From contig NZ_CP017476.1 in assembly GCF_001761385.1 (NCBI RefSeq), forward strand, positions 248,001 to 312,000: DNA of 64,000 bases. The letters are read 5' to 3'. This stretch comes from Hydrogenophaga crassostreae (GTDB taxonomy: Bacteria; Pseudomonadota; Gammaproteobacteria; Burkholderiales; Burkholderiaceae_C). The translations under genes were made by a program, and so were the position numbers. Under the pieces are notes generated by a model that made no database searches, was not told where the DNA came from, and saw only the letters and a program-made list of their open reading frames with translations. Shown here piece by piece: positions 35,854-44,208 of this stretch. The stretch's first letter is position 1. Every line of letters begins with the position of its first letter.

Positions 35854-36279
35854 ATGAGCGAACCAAGCGCCTTGATCGATGCCACCGTATTGACGGCAGC
35901 TCTTCGCGAATGGTTTGCGCCCTGGGTTCAGGCGCTCGGGCTGCGGGTGGAGTCGTGTGAGGATGGTGCGGTCACCCTGCGCCTTCCCCGGGATCCGGCG
36001 CTGTGCCGCATCGGCGGCATGGTTTGCGGCCAGGCCCTGATGGCCGCTGCCGATACCGCGATGGTGCTCGCGGTGGTGACCCGGCTGGGGAACCGGCAAC
36101 CCATGAGTACCGTGCAGCTCAACACCAGCTTTCTCAAGCCGCTGGTCAATCAGGATGCCTTGGTCACGGCGCGCGTGATACGGGCGGGCAAGAGCCTGGT
36201 GTTTGGAGAAATCGATATCACCGCAGCCCAGGACGGCAAGAGCGTTTGCCGGGCCAGCACGACCTATGCGTTGCAGTAA
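35854..36279 (+). CDS. PaaI-type hotdog-fold thioesterase
   Basis: A 141-residue single hotdog domain. The helix-containing motif RIGGMVCGQALMAAADTAMV corresponds to the HGG-helix region of PaaI/YbgC-type acyl-CoA thioesterases, followed by strands STVQLNTSFLKPL and FGEIDITAAQDGKSVCRASTTY. The usual His-Gly-Gly start of the motif reads R-I-G-G-M-V here. It would hydrolyse an acyl- or aryl-CoA in the cytosol. It follows the channel gene by 28 bases and may be co-transcribed. Confidence 0.8.
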   Translation: MSEPSALIDATVLTAALREWFAPWVQALGLRVESCEDGAVTLRLPRDPALCRIGGMVCGQALMAAADTAMVLAVVTRLGNRQPMSTVQLNTSFLKPLVNQDALVTARVIRAGKSLVFGEIDITAAQDGKSVCRASTTYALQ

Positions 36280-36357
36280 GGCGCAGCTTGTGTTGGTGTT
36301 TCATTGCGCAGCGCTTAGAATCGACGTTGATATTTGTCAAAATTTCCCGGAGTGACC

Positions 36358-36501
36358 ATGTCCCACGCCCCCAAAGAGAATCACAGCGACGAACCCCAAG
36401 ATGTGGTCGAGTCCATTGTTCCCATGATGCCCATCGTGTTGCCGGTTGCAGGCGCCGTCTTGATTTTCTTGTTGGCGTTCATCGCGGTGTTCATGGCCTG
36501 A
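36358..36501 (+). CDS. Small single-span membrane protein (47 residues), hypothetical
   Basis: This short gene encodes an acidic, hydrophilic N-terminus of about 18 residues (MSHAPKENHSDEPQDVVE) and then one long hydrophobic segment ending at the C-terminus. It has its own CCCGGAGTG ribosome-binding site seven bases before ATG, a separate promoter-like stretch upstream and a strong rho-independent terminator just after the stop. That context makes it more than a chance frame. No family is recognised; bacterial micro-proteins of this type often bind larger membrane complexes, but no partner can be named here. Confidence 0.7.
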   Translation: MSHAPKENHSDEPQDVVESIVPMMPIVLPVAGAVLIFLLAFIAVFMA

Positions 36502-36517
36502 CCGCAGTTTTTTCTGG

Positions 36518-36551
36518 AAAAGCCGGCGCCCCTTGGGCCGCCGGCTTTTTT
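36518..36551 (+). terminator. Rho-independent terminator after the 47-residue gene
   Basis: The stem AGCCGGC / GCCGGCT has A residues before and a run of six T after it, and lies 20 bases downstream of the stop codon. Confidence 0.85.
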
Positions 36552-36862
36552 GTGCCCGAGCGCCAGGCCATGCCTTCATCGTGCATCAGGTTATGCAAGT
36601 TTTGCATGTAACTTGCCGGTAACTGACCCGGTGCTTTCATAAAATCAAAGCATTGGTTGACACGCTGAGCCCCAGCTGGGACCACCCACCCAGCGTATTG
36701 CTCCGAGGTTTGCTGTGTTTGCCATCCGCTCACACAGCCCGAGCGCCGACCTGCCCTTTACCGCCAGGGGATTTTTGACAGCCGCCCGCCGTATTTTCAT
36801 GTGGCCCGCGGCTGTTGCCGTCTCTTGAGCCTGCCGCTTTACAAACTTCAGGAGCCTTTTCC
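36552..36862. promoter_or_regulatory. Long leader/promoter region of pckG
   Basis: About 310 bases separate the previous terminator from pckG. The stretch holds ATGCAAGTTTTGCAT at about 36592-36606 (an imperfect inverted repeat), AT-rich promoter-like sequence around 36640, and a possible TTGACA at 36775-36780. No riboswitch family was recognised. Extended leaders of this sort suit regulated gluconeogenic genes. Confidence 0.4.
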
Positions 36863-38737
36863 ATGAACTCACCCGCGATGCAGGGCCTTGCGCTCAACAC
36901 CCCGGCTTACGTCAAACACGCCCGCTTGATTGCCTGGGTCGCCGATATGGTGGCGCTGTGCAAGCCCGCCGATGTTGTCTGGTGCGATGGCAGCGATGCC
37001 GAGTACGACCGCCTCTGTCAGCAACTGGTCGACGCCGGCACCTTCAAGAAACTCAACCCCGCCAAACGCCCTGGCAGTTTCCTGGCCTGTTCGGACCCTT
37101 CCGACGTGGCCCGCGTGGAAGACCGTACCTACATCTGCTCGGCCAGGAAAGAAGACGCCGGCCCGACCAACAACTGGATGGCTCCGGCCGACATGCGCGA
37201 GACGCTCAATCCCCTGTTTGATGGCTGCATGGCAGGTCGCACCATGTATGTGGTGCCGTTCAGCATGGGCCCGCTGGGATCGCACATCGCCCACATTGGT
37301 GTCGAACTGACCGACAGCGCCTACGTGGCCGTGAACCAGAAGCTCATGACCCGCATGGGCAAGGCCGTGTTTGACGTGCTCGGCACCGACGGTGAATTCG
37401 TACCCTGCATGCACACGGTTGGCTCGCCATTGGCCGCCGGTGAGCAAGACACCAGCAGCTGGCCTTGCAACCCCGAGGTCAAGTACATCGTTCACTACCC
37501 AGAAACGCGAGAGATCTGGAGCTACGGCTCTGGCTACGGCGGCAATGCCCTGCTGGGCAAAAAGTGTCTGGCATTGCGCATCGCCTCCAGCATGGGCCGT
37601 GAGCAAGGCTGGCTGGCCGAGCACATGCTGATCTTGGGTGTGACCAACCCGGCAGGCAAGAAATACCACGTGGCAGCGGCGTTCCCCAGCGCCTGCGGCA
37701 AGACCAACTTCTCCATGTTGGTGCCTCCCGAAGCGGGTTTTGCCGGCTGGAAGGTCACCACCATCGGCGATGACATCGCCTGGATCAAGCCCCACGCCGA
37801 CGGAAAACTCTATGCGATCAATCCGGAAGCGGGCTACTTTGGCGTGGCCCCTGGAACCAACATGCACACGAATCCGAACTGCATGCTGTCGCTGAACAAG
37901 AATGTGATCTTCACCAACGTGGCGCTGACCGACGATGGCGACGTCTGGTGGGAAGGCATCGAGAAGGACACCGGCGTGGTGCCCGGACACCTGATCGACT
38001 GGCAGGGCAAAGACTGGACACCCCAGATCGCCAAGGAAACCGGCGCCAAAGCCGCCCACCCCAATTCACGCTTCACCGTGGGTGCCCAGAACAACCCGGC
38101 CCTTGATCCTCAGTGGGACGACGCCAACGGCGTGGCCATCGACGCGTTCATGTTCGGTGGCCGCCGCTCAACCACGGTGCCGCTGGTGACCGAGGCGCGC
38201 AGCTGGACCGAAGGCGTTTACATGGCCGCAACCATGGGCTCGGAGACCACCGCAGCCGCCTTTGGTGCGCAAGGTGTGGTCCGTCGCGATCCGTTCGCGA
38301 TGCTGCCTTTCTGCGGCTACAACATGAGCGACTACTTCCAGCACTGGCTGGACATGGAAGGGACCTTGGCCAAGACTGGCGCGGCGTTGCCCAAGATGTT
38401 CTGTGTCAACTGGTTCCGCAAAGACGACGCTGGCAAGTTTGTCTGGCCTGGCTATGGCGACAACATGCGCGTCTTGAAGTGGATGATTGACCGCATCGAA
38501 GGCACGGTCCAGGGTGAAACCACCATGTTCGGCACCGCGCCGGTTTACGCCGAAGTCAACTGGGCGGGCCTGGATTTCAGCGTTGAGCAGTTCAAGACGG
38601 TGACCAGTATCGACAAGGCCGCCTGGCAGGCCGAGCTGAAACTGCACGATGCCCATTTCGAGAAGCTGGCATACCACTTGCCTCAGGCTTTGGTGGCCAC
38701 CAAAGCCGAGCTGGAGAAACGGTTGGCTGCGGTCTGA
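36863..38737 (+). CDS. pckG: Phosphoenolpyruvate carboxykinase (GTP)
   Basis: A 624-residue GTP-dependent PEPCK, which converts oxaloacetate to PEP for gluconeogenesis. The P-loop is FPSACGKTNFSML, with the hyper-reactive cysteine typical of GTP enzymes. Metal and substrate residues are in GDDIAWIKPHADGKLYAINPEAG-like sequence (about residues 295-320), the oxaloacetate-site arginine in FMFGGRRSTTVPLV, and GTP-pocket residues in NWFRKDD. Length is normal. AGGAG lies ten bases before the ATG. The next gene converges and shares a bidirectional terminator. Confidence 0.95.
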   Translation: MNSPAMQGLALNTPAYVKHARLIAWVADMVALCKPADVVWCDGSDAEYDRLCQQLVDAGTFKKLNPAKRPGSFLACSDPSDVARVEDRTYICSARKEDAGPTNNWMAPADMRETLNPLFDGCMAGRTMYVVPFSMGPLGSHIAHIGVELTDSAYVAVNQKLMTRMGKAVFDVLGTDGEFVPCMHTVGSPLAAGEQDTSSWPCNPEVKYIVHYPETREIWSYGSGYGGNALLGKKCLALRIASSMGREQGWLAEHMLILGVTNPAGKKYHVAAAFPSACGKTNFSMLVPPEAGFAGWKVTTIGDDIAWIKPHADGKLYAINPEAGYFGVAPGTNMHTNPNCMLSLNKNVIFTNVALTDDGDVWWEGIEKDTGVVPGHLIDWQGKDWTPQIAKETGAKAAHPNSRFTVGAQNNPALDPQWDDANGVAIDAFMFGGRRSTTVPLVTEARSWTEGVYMAATMGSETTAAAFGAQGVVRRDPFAMLPFCGYNMSDYFQHWLDMEGTLAKTGAALPKMFCVNWFRKDDAGKFVWPGYGDNMRVLKWMIDRIEGTVQGETTMFGTAPVYAEVNWAGLDFSVEQFKTVTSIDKAAWQAELKLHDAHFEKLAYHLPQALVATKAELEKRLAAV

Positions 38738-38768
38738 GCACCGAACGTGCCATTTTTCTGAAGGCATA

Positions 38769-38800
38769 AAAAAAGCCACCGGGAGATCGGTGGCTTTTTT
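38769..38800. terminator. Bidirectional rho-independent terminator
   Basis: AAAAAAGCCACCG and CGGTGGCTTTTTT flank a six-base loop. The hairpin serves pckG on the plus strand and the convergent gene at 38835-39395 on the minus strand. Confidence 0.92.
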
Positions 38801-38834
38801 GCTGCGGGCTGTGTGCGGCTGGCGCGTAGCCCGA

Positions 38835-39395
38835 TCAGATGTAGTAGAGGTGCATGCGGTGGGCGCGGCTGGCGGCCAGACGCTCAGGGAAGCGGCCCCA
38901 GCCGGTGGTGGCTTCTGTGGCAACCGGGGTCTCAAAGCCCATGGGTGCCAGTGCGGCTTCAAAATCGGTGTCCAACTTGGCATCCTGATCGCGCATGCGG
39001 GCAACCATCAGCTCCGACATGACGCGTGGATCGCTCTTGGCGATGTCCCACAAGCGGGCTTCTGCGCGGGCGTGTGCCATCGATTGCGACCAGCGGTCCA
39101 GCAGGTTCATCGTGCGAGCGGCCAGGTTGCGTGCGGTGCCCGCAAAAAGCGCAAGGCCTGCAAACACCACGGCCCACAAAATCACCCAGCCAAAAAACAG
39201 GTGGCCGTCGGTCCAGACACCCACGTACTGATCGGCAAAGACCACCAGGGCGGAAACAGCGGCTGCCAGCAGCATCACGGTGAGGCTGCGAACGCCGATG
39301 CGGGAAGGGGCAGAGCCCATCGACGTGTCGCCATTGGCCTGGGCGGCGTTGCGCACAGATGCGGTGCGGGAAAAGGAATTAAGAATGGTGCTCAT
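38835..39395 (-). CDS. Hypothetical protein with two membrane segments, member of a LysR mini-regulon
   Basis: The 186-residue product has a hydrophilic N-terminus (about 38 residues), two hydrophobic segments (about 39-57 and 65-87), then a soluble C-terminal half with a basic helix and the ending SRAHRMHLYYI. That short arginine/tyrosine-rich end recalls the C-termini of small DUF1127-type proteins, but the match is too short to rely on. No family is assigned. Its promoter region (39434-39493) is nearly identical to that of the other minus-strand gene at 39703 and includes the candidate LysR box, so both are probably controlled by the LysR protein encoded at 40176. Confidence 0.65.
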   Translation of the reverse strand: MSTILNSFSRTASVRNAAQANGDTSMGSAPSRIGVRSLTVMLLAAAVSALVVFADQYVGVWTDGHLFFGWVILWAVVFAGLALFAGTARNLAARTMNLLDRWSQSMAHARAEARLWDIAKSDPRVMSELMVARMRDQDAKLDTDFEAALAPMGFETPVATEATTGWGRFPERLAASRAHRMHLYYI

Positions 39396-39433
39396 GGGGA
39401 ATCTTCAAAAGGCAAAACGGGTATCAATGCGTC

Positions 39434-39493
39434 GATACTAGGGTAAACCCTGAAATCTTCCTAGTTTATTTTTGTGATGAATATCATTCACAC
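39434..39493 (-). promoter_or_regulatory. Duplicated control region A (LysR box plus TAGGGTAAACCC element)
   Basis: It begins GATACTAGGGTAAACCC (39434-39450) and ends with the inverted repeat ATGAAT-ATC-ATTCAC (39477-39491). The same arrangement, with the same spacing, recurs at 40114-40173. The central part is less conserved, as expected for two fixed protein-binding elements at a set distance. Confidence 0.7.
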
Positions 39494-39635
39494 TGTTAAT
39501 GTCGTGAGGAAATTCACGACCGTTTACTGCTGTTTACCGTGTGTTGTGGAGTTTCGTCGCTCGATATGGAGGCTGAATGCGCTGAATCGAGGCTTCACCC
39601 AGCGGTCTCGCGGGTTGATGCGGTATGCGCAACAG

Positions 39636-39663
39636 AAAAAAAGCCACTGCGGTTGGCAGTGGC
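39636..39663 (-). terminator. Rho-independent terminator of the gene at 39703-40068
   Basis: Read on the minus strand, GCCACTGC pairs with GCAGTGGC around a short loop and is followed by a run of seven T. It lies about 40 bases after the stop codon. Confidence 0.9.
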
Positions 39664-39702
39664 GAGGGGCCTGGGGGCTTGTTCTCCCCAAGCGGCGGGG
39701 GC

Positions 39703-40068
39703 TTAGGCGTGTCGCGCGCCGTTGCTGTGGAAGCGGGTCTGGTAGGCGTGTTCGATGATCTGCGCCCAGCCATCGTTCAAGGGATGCTGATCAGATGCTG
39801 ACGAAGGCTCATCGAAGGGCGCTGCCAGAACGTGGGCGGGGCGCTCGAATGCTCGAACCATTTCGGTCTGGATGCGGGCGTCGACCGATGGGTTGTCCCA
39901 GAGGGCGGTGTCGGCCTGGTTCTGGATCGAAGTCTGGGCCCAGTTGCCCAGCGCGGTTTTGAAGCGCGCAATCAAGGTACCGCAGCTGGGGAATGCCAGC
40001 AGGCTGTCCGAGAAATCCAGCGATTGGGGGCGGGAATAGGAATCGAAAATCGGCTGCGAGGCGCTCAT
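39703..40068 (-). CDS. Hypothetical protein, member of a LysR mini-regulon
   Basis: A 121-residue soluble protein with no signal peptide and no recognised family. It contains FPSCGTLIARFKTALGNWAQTSI in the middle (split here only as a description of position, about residues 28-52) and ends with a helix rich in His and Arg. Start ATG 40068 is preferred because GGAG lies at the right distance; ATG 40080 is in frame upstream. It has its own terminator and its promoter carries the same LysR-box/TAGGGTAAACCC layout as the gene at 38835. It is divergent from the LysR gene at 40176. Confidence 0.65.
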   Translation of the reverse strand: MSASQPIFDSYSRPQSLDFSDSLLAFPSCGTLIARFKTALGNWAQTSIQNQADTALWDNPSVDARIQTEMVRAFERPAHVLAAPFDEPSSASDQHPLNDGWAQIIEHAYQTRFHSNGARHA

Positions 40069-40113
40069 GGCGAACTCCATTGGTGGACTTGGTCCTGCTG
40101 GACCGGTACCAAC

Positions 40114-40173
40114 GATACTAGGGTAAACCCCTAATTCGTGCCAATTTATCTTTATGATGAATTACATTCACAG
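40114..40173. promoter_or_regulatory. Duplicated control region B (LysR box plus TAGGGTAAACCC element)
   Basis: GATACTAGGGTAAACCCC (40114-40131) is followed at the same distance as in copy A by ATGAAT-TAC-ATTCAC (40157-40171), which ends four bases before the LysR start codon. Bound regulator would repress its own gene while acting as an upstream activator site for the minus-strand gene. Confidence 0.7.
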
Positions 40174-40175
40174 AA

Positions 40176-41171
40176 ATGATAAATGACCGCAACTTCCGCA
40201 GCCTCGACTTGAACCTGTTGCGGGTTTTTGACGAGGTGATGGCCGAGCGCAACCTCACCCGCGCGGCACACAACCTCTCGATGACACAGCCCGCCGTGAG
40301 CAATGCATTGCGTCGCTTGAGGGAATCGCTGGGCGATGATCTGGTTCGGCGGGCGGGTTACGGGGTGGAGCCCACGCCTGTGGGTTTGGCGCTGTGGCCT
40401 ACCGTGCGCGACGCGCTGGAGCAACTTCGACAGTCGTTGGCGCCCGGGGAGTTCGATCCGGCGAGCGCACGCAATGCGTTCGTGATGGCAATGGCCGACG
40501 CAACCGCGGCGAAAGTGGTGCCTGCCCTGATGGATATTCTGCAGAGCGAGGCGCCAGGCGTGAACCTGCGCATTCTGCCGCTGACCACGCGGGATCCGCG
40601 CGAATTGCTGGAGTCGGGCAAAGCCGACCTCGCCATTGGCCATTTCCCCGGGGTTCTGGCGGAATTGAGTGCCATTCACCTCCAGGAGGACAGCCCGCGT
40701 TTTATGCATCAGCGCCTGTATGACGGCGAATACGTGGTTGTGATGCGCCGGGACCATCCCTTGGCGAAGGCGCCGCTCACGCTGGACGCCTACTGCGCAG
40801 CGCGGCATCTGCTGGTGAGCTTTTCTGGGCGTGCCTATGGCTTTGTCGATGAAGCGCTGACTGCGCTGTCGCGCCAGCGGCGTGTCGTGTTGACGGTCAA
40901 CCAGTTCTTCACGGCAGGACAGGTGGTCGCAACCACAGACTTGCTGACGGTCTTGCCCCGTCACTTTGTGGGCGCAACAGGCATGGTGCACAAATTGGCG
41001 CTGAGCGAGTTGCCGCTGGCTGTGCCCGCCGTGCACGTGGATACCCTGTGGCAGCGGCAAGCGGAACACAACAGTGCCCACCGCTGGTTGCGTCAGGCGG
41101 TGGACCGGGCCGCCACGCAGGGTTTCGAGGATACGTCGGGTGTGGTGTTACCCGCTACGATGCGCCGATGA
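40176..41171 (+). CDS. LysR family transcriptional regulator of the duplicated-box mini-regulon
   Basis: A 331-residue LysR regulator of the NodD/NahR/LeuO-like group, recognisable from FRSLDLNLLRVFDEVMAERN and the helix-turn-helix AAHNLSMTQPAVSNALRRLRE. The effector domain follows. It is divergent from the hypothetical gene at 39703. The box between them is repeated in front of 38835, so these two genes are its probable targets. Its stop overlaps the ATG of the metallophosphoesterase gene, so that gene is likely co-expressed. Confidence 0.85.
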   Translation: MINDRNFRSLDLNLLRVFDEVMAERNLTRAAHNLSMTQPAVSNALRRLRESLGDDLVRRAGYGVEPTPVGLALWPTVRDALEQLRQSLAPGEFDPASARNAFVMAMADATAAKVVPALMDILQSEAPGVNLRILPLTTRDPRELLESGKADLAIGHFPGVLAELSAIHLQEDSPRFMHQRLYDGEYVVVMRRDHPLAKAPLTLDAYCAARHLLVSFSGRAYGFVDEALTALSRQRRVVLTVNQFFTAGQVVATTDLLTVLPRHFVGATGMVHKLALSELPLAVPAVHVDTLWQRQAEHNSAHRWLRQAVDRAATQGFEDTSGVVLPATMRR

Positions 41172-42055
41172 AGTTGCAACTGCTGAGTGACCTGCATCTG
41201 GAGGCGAATCCGGGCTACGTAGCCGAGCCGGCCGCCGGGGCCGAACTGTTGGTGTTGGCGGGGGATATTGGCTCTTACCAATGCCGCCGGGATGGCTCGG
41301 TGATGCTGGAGCCTGACTGGGGGCTGCAGCGTTTCTCGCCACTTCCCCGGTATGCAGGCTGGCCTGTGCCGGTGGTGTTTGTCCCGGGCAACCATGAGTA
41401 CGACGCGCTGGACGTTGATGATGCACACCGGGAGTTGAGGGCCACTTGTGAACGCCTGGGCATTCATTGGCTGGAGCGCGAGGTATTGACCATTGACGAT
41501 GTGCGCCTGGTGGGGACCACGCTGTGGGCAGATTTCGACGCACTGGCTGACAAGCCCGTGGCCGTGCCCAAAGCCAGCGCACCGGGTCGGGCGAAAGCGC
41601 ATCCCATCGCTCCCGCACCCGTTGATCCGGTGACTTACCGTTTGCGTCAGCGCGACAAGGCTTTCCGGGCGGCGAACTTCTACCTGAGCAAAATGGCAGG
41701 CATGCGCGGCGGCGCCTTGTTTGATGCCGCCGCCATGCGTGAGCTGGCCCTTGAATGCCAGGCGTGGTTGCGCCAGGCCTTGGCAAAGTCTTTCGAGGGA
41801 CGGACGATAGTGATCACCCACTTTGCGCCCACACTACACAGTGCCGATCCACGCTACGGCCTGAGTCCGGGAACGGCCGGGTTTTGTAATGGACTGGATG
41901 AGCTCCTGCCCTTGGCCGATGTGTGGTTGCACGGCCATTTGCATTGCCCCCAGGACGTGCAGGTAGGCCGTTGCCGGATCGTGGCCAATCCGCTGGGTTA
42001 CGCAGACAAGAACGAGCAAGGCGCGTTTCAGCCAGCCGGACTCATCGAAGTTTGA
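41168..42055 (+). CDS. Calcineurin-like metallophosphoesterase
   Basis: A 295-residue protein with all five metallophosphoesterase motifs: LLSDLHLE, VLAGDIG, VPGNHEYD, VITHFAPT and HGHLH. These bind two metal ions and hydrolyse phosphomonoesters, diesters or nucleotides; the substrate is not evident. A stretch at about residues 140-165 rich in Ala/Pro/Lys appears inserted between motifs. The ATG overlaps the stop of the LysR gene by an ATGA, which indicates coupling. Confidence 0.85.
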   Translation: MKLQLLSDLHLEANPGYVAEPAAGAELLVLAGDIGSYQCRRDGSVMLEPDWGLQRFSPLPRYAGWPVPVVFVPGNHEYDALDVDDAHRELRATCERLGIHWLEREVLTIDDVRLVGTTLWADFDALADKPVAVPKASAPGRAKAHPIAPAPVDPVTYRLRQRDKAFRAANFYLSKMAGMRGGALFDAAAMRELALECQAWLRQALAKSFEGRTIVITHFAPTLHSADPRYGLSPGTAGFCNGLDELLPLADVWLHGHLHCPQDVQVGRCRIVANPLGYADKNEQGAFQPAGLIEV

Positions 42056-42141
42056 TCTGAACCCGCCTTGCGTTATCGCAAGGTTTGGGGCGCGACGGGG
42101 CGTAGACTGGCTGTATCGATTCCCATCTTCAGGAGTGCACC

Positions 42142-42564
42142 ATGAAAATCTTGCTCGCGGTAGACGGCAGCAGCTACACCAAAAAAATGCTGGCCTACCT
42201 GGCCACCCATGACAACATGTTCAGCGCCGACAATGATTTCACATTGGTCTCTATTCAGGCGCCCCTGCCACCGCGTGCACGCGCTGCTGTGGGGGCGGAG
42301 ATTGCCAATGGTTACTACACCGACGAGTCGGTCAAAGTGACCAACCCGGTTGTCAAGTTCCTGGCCCGCCATGGCATCGAGCCCAAGGTGGTGCACAAAG
42401 TGGGGCAACCTGGCGAACAAATCGCAAAAGTCGCGCAAGCGGGCAAGTTCGATCTGGTCATGATGGGCTCGCACGGCCACAGCGCCTTGGGCAATCTGGT
42501 GATGGGTTCGGTGGCGACGCAGGTATTGGCCCACTGCTCGGTTCCGGTACTGCTGGTTCGGTAA
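42142..42564 (+). CDS. Universal stress protein (UspA family)
   Basis: A 140-residue single Usp domain. It starts MKILLAVDGSSYTKKML and ends with the ATP-binding motif GSHGHSALGNLVMGSVATQVL, which follows the G-2x-G-9x-G-S/T pattern. It is therefore of the nucleotide-binding MJ0577/UspFG type rather than the non-binding UspA type. AGGAG is present before the ATG. A weak GC hairpin (42579-42601) follows the stop and may end the transcript. Confidence 0.9.
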   Translation: MKILLAVDGSSYTKKMLAYLATHDNMFSADNDFTLVSIQAPLPPRARAAVGAEIANGYYTDESVKVTNPVVKFLARHGIEPKVVHKVGQPGEQIAKVAQAGKFDLVMMGSHGHSALGNLVMGSVATQVLAHCSVPVLLVR

Positions 42565-42725
42565 CGCTCCAGCGATGGCCCGGCTCGGGGACGGGGCCGG
42601 GTTGTTGATCCCGCCCGGTGCGCCGCGACACCTGAGGCGGGCCTTTCAAATCAACAATTCAGGGGCAACAAGACCGGCGCCAGGGCAATCCTTCTTGTTG
42701 TCCAAGGCGCCAGCGCTTCTGCGCC

Positions 42726-43364
42726 TCAGCGCGTGTTCAGGCCCTCAAAGCAGGTGCTCAAGACCATCTCGATGATCTGCTCGTTGGTGTAGAGCCCTGC
42801 GCTCTTGAGAAAACCCAGCACCGGGTCGCAGGCCCGCGCATACAAGGTGTACAGCACCACGAGGGGGGGCAAGGCGGCGTTGATGCCGCCTGTTTCCTGG
42901 GCCTCGGTAATCCAGCCACCCAGGCGGTCGCTCACATTCATCAGGCCATCCACATAGGCTTTGTTGGTGGTCAGGGTCTGGCGCAGGCTGGAACTTTCAC
43001 TGGGCAGCGAAGGCATTTCGCCGTCCAGCTTTACCTCGATGGTCCAACGGACCACACGCTTGAGCCGCTCCAACGGGGGTTGGGTGGTGTCCAGACTGTC
43101 GAGAAACGCCACTGCGCGGTTCATCACCCTCACCATGGCGGCGGCAGCGAGATCTTCCTTGCTCGGGAAGTGCTTGTACAAGCTGGCCTTGGCAATGCCC
43201 ACCTCGGCGGCCACCTCGTCCACCGTCATGGCCTCAAAGCCTTTCTCGGCCAACAGCCGGTTCACGGCAGACACGATTGCATCCTCCCGGGCAATGTGCA
43301 TCTGCTCGCGAAAGCTGCGTTTGGGGCTCGGGGAGGGGTTGGATGAGGTTGCTTCGCTGGCCAT
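42726..43364 (-). CDS. TetR/AcrR family transcriptional regulator
   Basis: A 212-residue repressor with the DNA-binding domain at about residues 28-75 (AVNRLLAEKGFEAMTVDEVA, then GIAKASLYKHFPSKEDL). The C-terminal domain is of the common TetR_C type. Start ATG 43364 has AAGGA upstream and is preferred over the TTG at 43385. The divergent neighbour is a fasciclin lipoprotein gene, a possible target. Two direct repeats TAATCAGT and CAATCAGT lie upstream at 43426-43453. Confidence 0.83.
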   Translation of the reverse strand: MASEATSSNPSPSPKRSFREQMHIAREDAIVSAVNRLLAEKGFEAMTVDEVAAEVGIAKASLYKHFPSKEDLAAAAMVRVMNRAVAFLDSLDTTQPPLERLKRVVRWTIEVKLDGEMPSLPSESSSLRQTLTTNKAYVDGLMNVSDRLGGWITEAQETGGINAALPPLVVLYTLYARACDPVLGFLKSAGLYTNEQIIEMVLSTCFEGLNTR

Positions 43365-43425
43365 GAGGGTCCTTCTTTTGTTCAAAGATTTTGCCCGAAT
43401 CCGACGTGAAAGTCGATAACCACAC

Positions 43426-43453
43426 TAATCAGTAGGAAAAAATACCAATCAGT
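43426..43453. promoter_or_regulatory. Direct repeats in the TetR/fasciclin intergenic region
   Basis: TAATCAGT (43426-43433) and CAATCAGT (43446-43453) are 20 bases apart, two helical turns. The gap between the TetR gene and the fasciclin gene is a likely place for an operator, but no palindrome is visible. Confidence 0.35.
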
Positions 43454-43589
43454 CACGTTTTGACCTTTTGAGGCTAATATTCGGCTCAGGCGGTGAAATT
43501 CATTCGATCGAAAGACCGGAAGGGTTGCTTCTACGTTTGCCCGCCGCCGACCTCACTCCGCAGTACATCCGAACCTGAAAGGACACGAC

Positions 43590-44117
43590 ATGCCCATGAA
43601 CCGACGCTCTCTTCTGCTGGCACTGGGTGCTGGCGCCACGGCCCCGTTGCTGCAAGCTTGCGGGGGAGGCGATGACCACGAACCCGGCACCATCGTGGCG
43701 CTGGCGGCTGGAGACAGCCGATTCAGCATCCTGGTTGAAGCGGTGACAGCCGCTGGCTTGGTCGACACGCTGAATGGGCCCGGTCCGTTCACGGTTTTTG
43801 CCCCGACCAATGATGCGTTTGCGGCCGTGCTGACCGAACTCGGCCTGAGCAAGGCCGCATTGCTGGCCGACAAGGCGTTATTGACCAGCGTCTTGGCCTA
43901 TCACGTGGTCTCCGGCGCGATACGGGCAAACGACGTCGGCGGGCTGCCCAAACCCGCCTCGGTGGGCACGTTGCAGGGTGCTGCATTCACCGTTGACGAG
44001 AGTCTGGCGATCACCGATGCCCGGGGCCGCCGTGCCCAACTGGTGGCAACCGACCTGATTGCCAGCAATGGCCTCATTCACGCCATCGACAAGGTTCTGC
44101 TCCCGCCAGCCGGTTGA
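43590..44117 (+). CDS. Fasciclin (FAS1) domain lipoprotein
   Basis: A 175-residue exported protein. The N-terminus has twin arginines (NRRSLLLAL) and a lipobox LQAC at about residues 25-28, followed by GGGDD, suggesting Tat-dependent export and lipid anchoring. The single FAS1 domain has GPFTVFAPTNDAFAAV, VLAYHVVSG and the closing NGLIHAIDKVLLP. FAS1 proteins act in adhesion or surface interactions. A second FAS1 gene follows within 92 bases and is clearly related, so the pair arose by duplication. Confidence 0.85.
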   Translation: MPMNRRSLLLALGAGATAPLLQACGGGDDHEPGTIVALAAGDSRFSILVEAVTAAGLVDTLNGPGPFTVFAPTNDAFAAVLTELGLSKAALLADKALLTSVLAYHVVSGAIRANDVGGLPKPASVGTLQGAAFTVDESLAITDARGRRAQLVATDLIASNGLIHAIDKVLLPPAG

Positions 44118-44155
44118 GCGCGAGTCCGACCGCCGTTTCCCCTCCGGCCCTCCCA

Positions 44156-44180
44156 CTTTCCTTTTCCTTTTCCTTTTCCC
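44156..44180 (+). repeat. TTTTCC short tandem repeat between the fasciclin genes
   Basis: About four copies of the hexamer TTTTCC form a pyrimidine-only tract in the 92-base gap before the second fasciclin gene. Copy-number change could alter the distance between any promoter or upstream gene and the start. Confidence 0.7.
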
Positions 44181-44208
44181 TCAACCCTTGACTCATCAGG
44201 ACATCATC

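Noticed and set aside
42579..42606. GC hairpin after the universal stress gene as a terminator
   Set aside because: The stem CCCGGC/GCCGGG is followed only by TTGTTG, too weak to call a terminator by itself.
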